Source: CAZDXB01 sp964509335 (lineage in GTDB: Bacteria; Bacteroidota; Ignavibacteria; Kapaibacteriales; UBA2268). Taken from it: a stretch of 22,501 bases of DNA. Position 1 is the stretch's first letter. Each line of letters opens with the position of its first letter. The notes beneath the pieces were generated by a model, which saw nothing but the letters and a program-made list of their open reading frames with translations, was not told the origin of the DNA and ran no database searches. Positions 8,770 through 16,099 of this stretch are shown one piece after another. The stretch lies in the NCBI GenBank assembly GCA_964509335.1, contig CAZDXB010000040.1, positions 1 to 22,501 of the forward strand. Direction: 5' to 3'. A program made the position numbers and the translations under genes.

Positions 8770-10902
8770 ATGAGAAAAACAGCGCTTTCCATTATCTCGA
8801 TTTTAATTATTAGTTCCTTAACTCTGTTAGCTAAAGATTTCTACTGGATTAATCCATTCCCGACCCATCAAGACATAACCGATTCTGATTTTCTCGACGA
8901 GCAAAACGGCTGGATTTGCGGCGGCGGCGGCATCGTCTTTTATACATCGAACGCCGGCAACACTTGGATTCAACAAGCTACCGGAATCGGCGCTAAATTA
9001 AACGCCCTCGATATAATCAATGAAAACGTCGGCTTCGCCGGCGGAAACGACGGAACGATTATCAAAACTACCGACGGCGGCGCTACTTGGTTTGAGTTAG
9101 AAACAGAAACCTCGAAAGAAATTAACGATATAGCTTTTTTCGACGAGAATACTGGCATCTATTGCGACGATAACGGGATTTACCGCAGCGACGACGGAGG
9201 CGACTCTTGGACGTTAGTTTTGGACGAAAAAATAACGGCAATCAGTGTCCTTAACAAAGATGAAGCAATAGTATCGTCAAAAAGAGATATTTACAAAACG
9301 GAAAATAAAGGCGTCGACTGGAGTACGATTGAATCGGACGAAAGCGAACTAAACGCTTCGGCGTCCGACTTTTACTTTATCGACGAAAATCTCGGTTGGG
9401 CGTCCGCTTACCGTTCGACCAGCATATATAAAACTACCGACGGCGGCGTTAACTGGAAAAAGCATTGGACTGGAGTAAGTGGCGGATTCTCCAGCCCTTC
9501 TCTCTTGTTTGTGTATTTTCTAAATGAAAACAAAGGTTTTACAGGTTGCACTAAACACAATATTTTTTTTACTTCCTCTGACGGCGGCGAGAATTGGGAA
9601 GAAATCGACCTCAAAGGAAACGCTCAATTATCGAATATGAACAAATTTAGCGACGACAACATATTTTTATTCGGCGAAAACGGCGAGTTTAACCATAGTT
9701 CCGATTCCGGTAGCTCTTGGGAAAACAAGAAATCGGGAGAATTCCACAAAGCTATCAAAAGAATCGAAGCGATTGACGATTCAAAAGCCTATCTACTTTA
9801 CGAGGGATATCTTTTCAAAACCACCAACGCCGGCAAAATATGGGAACAGCTGGAATTTGAAAATATAGAAATGGTCTCGTATTTCAATTTTATTAACGAA
9901 AGCGTAGGATATATATTAAATACGGACAAAGATATTTTTAAAACAACGAACGGAGGATTAGATTGGTTTGGGACTGATTTTGAAACTTCAAGCTCTCCTT
10001 ATCGTTTGGAATTCTTCACTGAAAATTACGGCTACGCTTTATACGGCGGACTTTTGGAAAACTCGATGGACGCTACGACCGACGGCGGAGAAACTTGGAA
10101 TAGCGTAGATATAACGGGGAACGTTAGAAAACTGTTTTATTTGAACGACAATCATATCTGGATGGCGTCAGAAACCGGTATTTGTTTTTCTTCCGATATG
10201 ATTAATTGGGAAAAAATATCCGAGGAAACTGCTAATGGCGTCTTGTTCTTCGACGAAAACAACGGATTCATCTTCGGCGACAAAGGAAAATTAATGTATT
10301 CCGAAGACGGCGGAGAAACTTGGACGGAATGCGACCAAGAAATTGAATCGTATTTCTCTGACGCCGTTATTATTAACGACAAAGCTTTCGTTACGGGAGA
10401 AAAAGGGACTTGTGTTTACTCTAACGACAACGGTAAAACTTGGTCGAAATACGCCGAAACGCATTGCCATCAGAATTTAATAGAAATAGCTTCGAAAAGC
10501 GAAGATTTCATTTTGCTGTCCGGTAAATTCCCGGACTACTTTGGCAAAATTAACGACGGAGCCATTCTGCTAAGCAACATCGCCTACGAAAGACCGCAAA
10601 CGGAAATCATTCTCGACGTTGACGACAATTTCGACTCACGCGAAAGCGACCATTCTAATAGTTCATACGTATTCCCAAATCCGGCGGATAATTATATAAC
10701 TATTCCCAACGTATTAACCGTCGCTAAACGAGGAGAAGTCGCTATTCACAACACTTTAGGTCGCAAAATAAAATCGCTCGACAGTAACAAGCTATTGCAA
10801 AACAGCGGCAGAATAAACGTCGGCTATCTCCCTTCTGGAGCGTATTATTTGAGAATAGCGGACGGAAATAAAGTTCTGAACATCGGATTTATTAAGAGAT
10901 AA
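8770..10902 (+). CDS. Secreted Asp-box (BNR/Ycf48-like) propeller protein with T9SS sorting domain
   Basis: The 710-residue protein has a signal peptide at about 1-22. Twelve clear Asp-box motifs of the S/T-x-D-x-G-x-x-W type follow, at about 59, 100, 140, 177, 222, 269, 310, 351, 392, 436, 511 and 551. A degenerate thirteenth is near 474. The spacing is a steady 37-47 residues, which fits beta-propeller blades as in sialidase-like and Ycf48-like proteins. The enzymatic residues of sialidases are not evident, so a binding or adhesion role is more likely. The last 75-80 residues (from YVFPNPADNYITI to GFIKR) form a type A T9SS C-terminal domain. That would direct transport across the outer membrane and attachment to the surface, or release. 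It is probably translated from AGGAAA just before the ATG. It sits after the terminator at 8743, and no separate promoter is obvious. Confidence 0.9.
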   Translation: MRKTALSIISILIISSLTLLAKDFYWINPFPTHQDITDSDFLDEQNGWICGGGGIVFYTSNAGNTWIQQATGIGAKLNALDIINENVGFAGGNDGTIIKTTDGGATWFELETETSKEINDIAFFDENTGIYCDDNGIYRSDDGGDSWTLVLDEKITAISVLNKDEAIVSSKRDIYKTENKGVDWSTIESDESELNASASDFYFIDENLGWASAYRSTSIYKTTDGGVNWKKHWTGVSGGFSSPSLLFVYFLNENKGFTGCTKHNIFFTSSDGGENWEEIDLKGNAQLSNMNKFSDDNIFLFGENGEFNHSSDSGSSWENKKSGEFHKAIKRIEAIDDSKAYLLYEGYLFKTTNAGKIWEQLEFENIEMVSYFNFINESVGYILNTDKDIFKTTNGGLDWFGTDFETSSSPYRLEFFTENYGYALYGGLLENSMDATTDGGETWNSVDITGNVRKLFYLNDNHIWMASETGICFSSDMINWEKISEETANGVLFFDENNGFIFGDKGKLMYSEDGGETWTECDQEIESYFSDAVIINDKAFVTGEKGTCVYSNDNGKTWSKYAETHCHQNLIEIASKSEDFILLSGKFPDYFGKINDGAILLSNIAYERPQTEIILDVDDNFDSRESDHSNSSYVFPNPADNYITIPNVLTVAKRGEVAIHNTLGRKIKSLDSNKLLQNSGRINVGYLPSGAYYLRIADGNKVLNIGFIKR

Positions 10903-10917
10903 TTTCATATTATTTAT

Positions 10918-10960
10918 ATAAATGTCCTTCGTACACGAACGAAGGGCATTTATTTCTTTT
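10918..10960 (+). terminator. Intrinsic terminator after the T9SS-sorted protein gene
   Basis: A 15-bp stem forms from 10918-10932 (ATAAATGTCCTTCGT) and 10939-10953 (ACGAAGGGCATTTAT) with a single T-G wobble and a 6-base loop. It is followed by TTCTTTT. It begins 16 bases after the stop codon. The A-rich left flank could also let it act in the opposite direction on the minus-strand remnant next door. Confidence 0.8.
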
Positions 10961-10971
10961 AAATAACTTTT

Positions 10972-11267
10972 CTAAGTCGTCTTACTATACTTGTTCACCG
11001 CCAAAGCGTTGAATATCACGCCGAAGACGCTTATAGCTCCGAATTGGAATAGAGCGTCGGAAAAACCGGAACCCTTGAGCATTATCATACGGATTACCTC
11101 GACGAAATATCGGACGGGATTTGCGTACGTTAAGCAACGTATGAAATCGGGCATATTCTCGATTGCGGTGAACAAGCCGCTAAGAAGGATAAAAACGCCC
11201 CAATCATCGTAACGAGCAAAACGAGAATCCCCTGAGCCATAAACGTCGTGTACTCGAGTTCGGGATT
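10972..11267 (-). pseudogene. Decayed ABC-2 type transporter permease, internally deleted
   Basis: Read on the minus strand, 11267 to about 11190 encodes NPELEYTTFMAQGILVLLVT followed by MIGAFL. This resembles the early conserved region of ABC-2 (YbhR/YhhJ-like) export permeases. About 11187 to 10972, in another frame, encodes LLSGLFTAIENMPDF... and NPVRYFVEVIRMIMLKG..., the C-terminal region of the same family, ending in a proper stop. In intact members roughly 180 residues lie between these parts, so an internal deletion with frame change is likely. A TGA falls two codons before the first block, and the tandem repeat begins at 11291. No start codon or ribosome site is credible. The partner ATPase gene is absent from the window. 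Confidence 0.75.
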
Positions 11268-11290
11268 ATATCAATTGTTCTCTAAATTTT

Positions 11291-11503
11291 TGGGGCTGTC
11301 TCAAATGACAATATTGCAAAGTCTAATAGTATGATTCAAAAAATTATCGTCTTCTCTGGATTCCCAGTCAAGCTGGGAATGACCTTTATACGTCATTGGG
11401 GCTGTCTCAAATGACAATATTGCAAAGTCTAATAGTATGGTTCAAAAAAATATCGTCTTCTCTGGATTCCCAATCAAGTTGGGAATGACTACTAGGGCGT
11501 CAT
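11291..11503. repeat. Tandem direct repeat of 106-107 bp carrying an inner palindrome
   Basis: Copy 1 (11291-11396) and copy 2 (11397-11503) are head-to-tail. They differ at only four positions over the first 93 bases, then diverge for 7-8 bases before a shared CGTCAT. Each begins TGGGGCTGTCTCAAATGAC, which resembles ends of some insertion sequences, but no matching inverted end or transposase is visible. Each contains an ATTCCC-N9-GGGAAT palindrome (11360-11380 and 11466-11486). Two of the four substitutions change one base pair of that stem from G-C to A-T. The array abuts the permease remnant. Confidence 0.9.
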
Positions 11504-11533
11504 TCCCGCTACCGCGGGAATGAGAGATGACGC
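11497..11533. repeat. Nested inverted repeat with GC-rich ATTCCC core
   Basis: The inner palindrome pairs ATTCCCGC (11502-11509) with GCGGGAAT (11514-11521) around TACC, that is ATTCCC-N8-GGGAAT. An outer pair, GCGTCAT (11497-11503) and ATGACGC (11527-11533), encloses it with a short asymmetric spacer. The inner core matches the general pattern of neisserial dRS3 elements. That is pattern similarity, not proven homology. Confidence 0.85.
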
Positions 11534-11536
11534 CAA

Positions 11537-11569
11537 ACTCATCCGATGACTTCAAGTCATCGGATGAGT
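11537..11569. repeat. CATCCGATGACT-type palindrome, perfect 15-bp stem
   Basis: ACTCATCCGATGACT (11537-11551) and AGTCATCGGATGAGT (11555-11569) pair perfectly around TCA. A second, imperfect member is at 17678-17710. No T-run follows. It lies about 70 bases beyond the 3' end of purD. Confidence 0.88.
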
Positions 11570-11638
11570 AAATAGAATAGGCGAAAACTCTATGCTTTAA
11601 GGGATTCAAACTTTATGACTTTTCAATTAAAAGCGCAT

Positions 11639-12919
11639 TTAAAGTCTTTCCAGCCCTTTCGCTCCTATGTCTTTGCGGAAATATCTATTATCGAACTTTA
11701 TTTTATAAGCCGCTTCGTAAGCGTTATTAATTGCGTTTTTTAGATTGTCGCCGCGACCGGTTACTCCGAGAACTCTTCCGCCCGAGGTAGTCAACTTGCC
11801 GTCTTGTAATTTCGTTCCGGCTTGATAAACTATAGCGCCGGTTTTCTCGGCTTCTTCGATTCCGGTGATTTCCTTTCCTTTTTCGTAAGAGCCCGGGTAT
11901 CCTTCGGAAGCCAATACTACGCAACAGGAATGAACCGCGGCAACGTTTTCTACAACCGATTTATCTATCTTCCCGCTAGCCGCGCTATGCAATAATTTGG
12001 CGAAGTCGCCCTTGAAACCGCTAAGGACCGCCTGCGCTTCGGGGTCGCCGAAACGAACGTTAAATTCCAAAACTTTCGGTTCTCCATTGGAAATCATCAA
12101 TCCGGCGTAAATGCATCCGACAAATGAAACGCCGTCTTTAGTCATTCCTTCAATAGTAGGTTGAATAATCTCGCTTTCTACTTTACGAGCCATTTCCTTG
12201 TCCACTATCGGGGCGGGCGCGTAAGCTCCCATTCCGCCGGTGTTTAATCCCTTGTCGCCGTCTAAAGCTCTTTTATGGTCTTGAGAAGGAGCGAGCGTAA
12301 CGTAATCTTTGCCGTCGGTAATCGCCAACACCGATGCTTCTTCGCCTTCGAGAAATTCTTCGATAACTACCTTTTCGCTCGCTTCGCCGAATTTGCCGGC
12401 GAACATAGAATCCAATACTATGCGCGCTTCCTCTCGGCTTACGGCAATAATTACGCCCTTACCCGCCGCCAATCCGTCGGCTTTTATTACTATCGGAAAC
12501 TTTTCAAGAGAATCAATATATTCGCGAGCTTCTTTGCTCGTCTCTTTGGTAAAGCTTTTAAATTTTGCGGTGGGAATATTATGTTTTGCCATAAAGTTTT
12601 TCGCGTAATCTTTGGAAGACTCGATTTTCGCCGCATTTTTCTTCGGACCGAAGGTCTTAATTCCGGCGTCGGCTAACGAATCCGCCAATCCGTCGGCAAG
12701 CGGCTGTTCTGGTCCAACTACGACAAAATCTATTGAATTTTCGCGACAAAAGTTAGCGACTAGCGAATGATTCTTAATGTCCAAATCGGCTTTCTCAGCC
12801 AGCTGAAATATCCCCGGATTACCGGGCGAACAAAAAATCTTTACCGTTTCGTTCGACTCCGAAAGAGCCTTAGCAATAGCGTGTTCTCTGCCGCCTCCGC
12901 CTAAAAGTAGAATTTTCAT
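11639..12919 (-). CDS. purD: Phosphoribosylamine--glycine ligase (GAR synthetase)
   Basis: PurD joins 5-phosphoribosylamine and glycine using ATP, the second step of de novo purine synthesis, in the cytoplasm. The 426 residues match the family's usual length. The N-terminal domain opens with MKILLLGGGGREHAIA and contains SPGNPG and VGPEQPL. The ATP-grasp domain holds KADGLAAGKGV, the acidic EEFLEGEEASV and the metal/substrate motif NVRFGDPEAQ. The C-terminal domain ends with GRVLGVTG and the NRYFRKDIG motif. The ATG at 12919 is preceded by AAAGGAA about 5 bases away. The gene stands alone on its strand, divergent from recA, with no other pur gene in view. I saw no purine riboswitch in the upstream spacer. 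Confidence 0.98.
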   Translation of the reverse strand: MKILLLGGGGREHAIAKALSESNETVKIFCSPGNPGIFQLAEKADLDIKNHSLVANFCRENSIDFVVVGPEQPLADGLADSLADAGIKTFGPKKNAAKIESSKDYAKNFMAKHNIPTAKFKSFTKETSKEAREYIDSLEKFPIVIKADGLAAGKGVIIAVSREEARIVLDSMFAGKFGEASEKVVIEEFLEGEEASVLAITDGKDYVTLAPSQDHKRALDGDKGLNTGGMGAYAPAPIVDKEMARKVESEIIQPTIEGMTKDGVSFVGCIYAGLMISNGEPKVLEFNVRFGDPEAQAVLSGFKGDFAKLLHSAASGKIDKSVVENVAAVHSCCVVLASEGYPGSYEKGKEITGIEEAEKTGAIVYQAGTKLQDGKLTTSGGRVLGVTGRGDNLKNAINNAYEAAYKIKFDNRYFRKDIGAKGLERL

Positions 12920-13053
12920 CGCGTTCCTTTTAATATTTCGAATAAACAGATAGCTAATATATTGAATTTTTAAGTCCGCTCCAACATAAGCTCCGCTAAT
13001 AATCTTAAAACAACAGTTAAATTAAAAAACAACCCCAAAACAAATCTTTCGCA

Positions 13054-13083
13054 TTGTATAGTCGATTGGGTTACTTATTTTTG
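13054..13083 (+). promoter_or_regulatory. Candidate Bacteroidota-type promoter for the recA operon
   Basis: TTG at 13054-13056 and TATTTTTG at 13076-13083 are 19 bases apart, fitting TTG-N19-21-TAnnTTTG. It would produce a leader of about 225 bases before recA. It lies just before the repeated TAGTTCAT elements, which could be a regulator site. Confidence 0.4.
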
Positions 13084-13201
13084 AAATAGTTCATCTAGTT
13101 CATATAATCAAAAAAATCAAACGGGGAAACTTCATATTAGTAGCTTTATGAAACTTAAGAGCAATAATATAATTTACTAACAACAGTTTGGGAAATTCAC
13201 G

Positions 13202-13209
13202 TATTTTTG
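13202..13209 (+). promoter_or_regulatory. Second candidate -7 element before recA
   Basis: TATTTTTG fits TAnnTTTG about 105 bases before the recA ATG. The upstream half is missing at the expected distance (the nearest TTTG at 13187 is only 11 bases away), so it is weaker than the candidate at 13054-13083. Confidence 0.25.
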
Positions 13210-13314
13210 ATATAAATTTATTAGCTATGTCAAAAAATTATTAAATTGTGATTTTCATAAAGATATATTTGAAATTGTTAAGAAAATCGAAAATCAAAGT
13301 ACAAAAGGTAAAAA

Positions 13315-14391
13315 ATGAAGACTAAACAACAGAAGAAAACAGTGGGGAAGTCAACTACTAGCGAAGAAAAGAAAAAAGCCGTAGAATTTGCGATGAGTCA
13401 AATTGAGAAAACCCACGGCAAAGGCTCGATTATGCGCTTGAGCGACTCGCAAATTGTGGACGTCGGCGCAATTTCAACGGGATGCTTGTCTTTAGACGCG
13501 GCAATTGGAATTGGCGGCATTCCAAAAGGCAGAATAACGGAAATTTACGGTCCCGAGGCATCGGGAAAAACGACCGTTTGTCTTCACGTTATAGCCGAAG
13601 CGCAAAAACAAGGCGGAATAGCCGCCTTTGTCGATACCGAGCACGCTCTCGACGTCAGCTACGCGCAAAGATTAGGTATCGATATTGACAGCCTCCTTCT
13701 TTCCCAACCGGAATTTGGAGAGCAAGCCTTAGACATAGTAGAAACTTTAGTTAGAAGCGGCGCTATAGACGTAGTCGTTATAGACTCAGTCGCGGCTTTG
13801 ACGCCAAGGGTAGAAATCGAAGGCGAAATGGGCGATTCGCAAATGGGAACGCAAGCGAGATTGATGTCTCAAGCTATGAGAAAGCTTAACGGCGCTATTA
13901 GCAAATCAAAAACCGCCGTGATGTTCACTAACCAATTAAGAAGTAAAATCGGCGTCGTTTACGGCAATCCGGAAACGACTACCGGCGGCAACGCTCTTAA
14001 GTTCTACTCTTCGCTTCGCCTCGACATTAGAAGAAAAGAGATGATTAAAGACGGAGCGGATATTACAGGAACTAGAGTTAAAGTAAAAATCGTGAAAAAT
14101 AAAGTAGCGCCGCCGTTTAAGCAAGTCGAATTCGATATAAATTACAACGAAGGCATCTCAAAAATCGGAGATTTAATTGATTCGGCGACCGAACTCGGCA
14201 TAATAACTAAAAGCGGAGCTTGGTACACGTTCGAAGGCGAAAGAGTTCAAGGAAGAGAAGGGCTAAAGAAATTAATCGACGACGACGAAAAAACTCTTGA
14301 AAAACTTGAGAACGAGGTGAAAAAATCACTAGGACCTCCTTTCGTTAAGGAAGAAGAACAAAAAGACAATAAAAAAGACGAGAAAAATTAA
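13315..14391 (+). CDS. recA: Recombinase RecA
   Basis: RecA forms ATP-dependent filaments on single-stranded DNA, drives strand exchange and, where present, stimulates LexA self-cleavage. The 358-residue protein has the usual length. Walker A GPEASGKT is at 79-86, and VVVIDSVAALTP is the Walker B strand. L1 contains EGEMGDSQMG, and L2 contains NQLRSKIGVVYGNPETTTGG. The C-terminal domain ends in a Lys/Asp/Glu-rich tail, as in other RecA proteins. AAAAGG lies a few bases before the ATG. It is the first gene of a tight rightward run: the next start is 14 bases after its stop, and recX follows two genes later. Confidence 0.99.
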   Translation: MKTKQQKKTVGKSTTSEEKKKAVEFAMSQIEKTHGKGSIMRLSDSQIVDVGAISTGCLSLDAAIGIGGIPKGRITEIYGPEASGKTTVCLHVIAEAQKQGGIAAFVDTEHALDVSYAQRLGIDIDSLLLSQPEFGEQALDIVETLVRSGAIDVVVIDSVAALTPRVEIEGEMGDSQMGTQARLMSQAMRKLNGAISKSKTAVMFTNQLRSKIGVVYGNPETTTGGNALKFYSSLRLDIRRKEMIKDGADITGTRVKVKIVKNKVAPPFKQVEFDINYNEGISKIGDLIDSATELGIITKSGAWYTFEGERVQGREGLKKLIDDDEKTLEKLENEVKKSLGPPFVKEEEQKDNKKDEKN

Positions 14392-14405
14392 AGAGAGATA
14401 ATTAA

Positions 14406-15440
14406 ATGCTGGATTACGTCTTATTCGTAATCGGATTTTTATTTTTAATCAAAGGCGCGGATATATTAGTTGACGGGTCGGTCTCTATAGCCAAAAAGCT
14501 AAAGATATCCAGTCTGGTAATTGGCTTGACCGTTGTTTCGCTGGGTACTTCGGCGCCCGAATTGTTCGTTAACATTATGTCGAGCATTAGCGGCAACGCC
14601 GAAATCGGCATCGGCAATATTTTCGGGAGCAACATTTCTAATATCCTATTAATTCTCGGAATTTCGGCGATAATTTACCCTCTTCCAGTTAAAAGAAACA
14701 CCATTTTATCCGAAATTCCCTTTTCTCTCACCGCCACAATGCTTGTCGGTTTTTTAGCAAACGCGGCTTTGTTTTGGGAAGTTTCCCTCGATTCTATTTA
14801 CGTTCATAGAAGTTTATTTATCGACAGATGGGAAGGCGTTCTGTTATTAATGTTCTTCATTCTTTTTATGGCGTATATAATCAAAATCACAAAAGAAAAA
14901 GCCGACGAACACAAAATAAACCAAATAATGGGAAGGGAAGATAAAGACGAAGACGACAAAGAAGAAAACGACGGTTATAAAGAACTAAGCTCCCTAAAAT
15001 CAATTTTATTCATTATTCTCGGTATCGTGGGCTTATTAGTAGGCGGCGACTGGGTGGTTACCGGAGCGATAAAAATCGCCAAATCCTTTGATTTAAGCGA
15101 CAGTTTTATCGGATTAACCATAATAGCTATCGGCACCTCGCTACCCGAATTAGTAACTTCCGCCGCCGCGGCGCTGAAAAAGAAAACAGACATAGCCGTC
15201 GGAAACGTTGTCGGCTCGAATATTTTTAACTTGCTTTGGATATTGGGCATAAGCGCGGTTATTAAACCTCTGCCTTTCGACATAATCAGCAACGTCGATA
15301 TATTAATCATCATTATCTCTAGCTCGCTCCTTATATTAGCTATGGCAATTGGCAGGAAATACATTATAGAAAGATGGAACGGAATTCTTTTCGTTTTACT
15401 ATACATAGCCTACATTATTTTCCTTATTCATAGAGGCTAG
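14406..15440 (+). CDS. CaCA-family calcium/sodium antiporter (YrbG-like)
   Basis: The 344-residue inner-membrane protein should exchange Ca2+ for Na+ or H+. It has the internal duplication typical of the cation/Ca2+ exchanger superfamily. The alpha-1 repeat has GTSAPEL at 47-53 and GNIFGSNI at 70-77; the alpha-2 repeat has GTSLPEL at 243-249 and GNVVGSNI at 266-273. The ion-binding glutamates (Glu52, Glu248) are kept. About ten hydrophobic segments flank a strongly acidic cytoplasmic loop at about 163-196 (EDKDEDDKEEND), a possible regulatory cation site. Its ATG is 14 bases after recA and its stop 11 bases before recX, so co-transcription is very likely. A physiological link to recombination is not known to me. 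Confidence 0.95.
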   Translation: MLDYVLFVIGFLFLIKGADILVDGSVSIAKKLKISSLVIGLTVVSLGTSAPELFVNIMSSISGNAEIGIGNIFGSNISNILLILGISAIIYPLPVKRNTILSEIPFSLTATMLVGFLANAALFWEVSLDSIYVHRSLFIDRWEGVLLLMFFILFMAYIIKITKEKADEHKINQIMGREDKDEDDKEENDGYKELSSLKSILFIILGIVGLLVGGDWVVTGAIKIAKSFDLSDSFIGLTIIAIGTSLPELVTSAAAALKKKTDIAVGNVVGSNIFNLLWILGISAVIKPLPFDIISNVDILIIIISSSLLILAMAIGRKYIIERWNGILFVLLYIAYIIFLIHRG

Positions 15441-15451
15441 GTACCTCGTCT

Positions 15452-16099
15452 ATGGATAGCGAACAAAATATCGTTACCGCGATTGTGTCAAAAAATAAAT
15501 CCAATTGCGCGGTTTACGTCAACGGCGTTGAAGACTTTGTTTGCGACAAAGACCTCGTCGTAAAATTCAGATTGAGCAAAGGCGACGAACTTAGCGAAGA
15601 TTTAAAAAACGAAATCATAAGCGAACAAAGAATATACGAAGCGAAACAAGCCGCCTACAATTTCGTTTCCTACAAACCGAGAACGACGTTTCAAGTCGAA
15701 CAAAAACTACGCAAAAAAAATTTAAGCGACGAGGAAATTGAAATAGCGATTGATTTTCTGAAGGAATTCGGACACATAGACGACGAGAAATACGCCGAAA
15801 CCTTCTGCAAAGACTATATAAAACGAAAAAACGTCGGTAAAAAAAAGATGATTTACGAACTGGGAAAAAGAGGCATAGACAAAGATTTAGCGGAAACTAA
15901 AGTTCGAGAGCTTTATCCCGAAGAGAGTCAAAGAGATTTCGCTATGGAAGCGGCTCGGAAGAAACTAAAGAAAATTTCTCACAAACCGCCGCAAAAAAGA
16001 AAAAACTCGCTAATTAATCATCTTAAACGTCTAGGATTCCCGTGGGAAATTACTAGATCTGTTGTCGAAGAATTTATCGGCGATGAGGAAAATGATTAA
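15452..16099 (+). CDS. recX: RecA regulatory protein RecX
   Basis: RecX binds within the groove of the RecA filament and inhibits or adjusts RecA activity. The 215-residue protein shows the tandem three-helix repeats of the family: AYNFVSYKPRTTFQVEQKL..., the FGHIDDEKYAETF motif, KKMIYELGKRGI, and a closing repeat NHLKRLGFPWEITRSVVEEF. The N-terminal 65 residues form an extra domain seen in many longer RecX proteins. ATG 15452 is used; GGCTAGGTACC upstream provides a weak ribosome site. It is separated from recA only by the antiporter gene. Its end overlaps the next gene by 17 bases, suggesting translational coupling. Confidence 0.93.
   Translation: MDSEQNIVTAIVSKNKSNCAVYVNGVEDFVCDKDLVVKFRLSKGDELSEDLKNEIISEQRIYEAKQAAYNFVSYKPRTTFQVEQKLRKKNLSDEEIEIAIDFLKEFGHIDDEKYAETFCKDYIKRKNVGKKKMIYELGKRGIDKDLAETKVRELYPEESQRDFAMEAARKKLKKISHKPPQKRKNSLINHLKRLGFPWEITRSVVEEFIGDEEND

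Larger units (their letters stand above)
12920..13314. other. Divergent purD/recA intergenic region
   Basis: This A+T-rich spacer of 395 bp should carry promoters for both genes. I see one two-element promoter (13054-13083) and one further TAnnTTTG (13202-13209) on the recA side. A near-direct repeat TAGTTCAT occurs twice at 13087 and 13096. I see no convincing LexA box, riboswitch or reading frame. Confidence 0.55.

Noticed and set aside
13081..13160. LexA/SOS box in the recA promoter region
   Set aside because: I found only weak inverted pieces such as TTCATA...TATGAA (13131-13152) and TAGTTCAT repeats, with no clear GAAC-N4-GTTC or CTGT-N8-ACAG.
12920..13314. Purine riboswitch in front of purD
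   Set aside because: No conserved three-way-junction core was recognisable on the minus strand.
14975..15406. 143-codon minus-strand frame inside the antiporter gene
   Set aside because: It is a shadow of the alpha-2 repeat of the CaCA gene, with no independent evidence.
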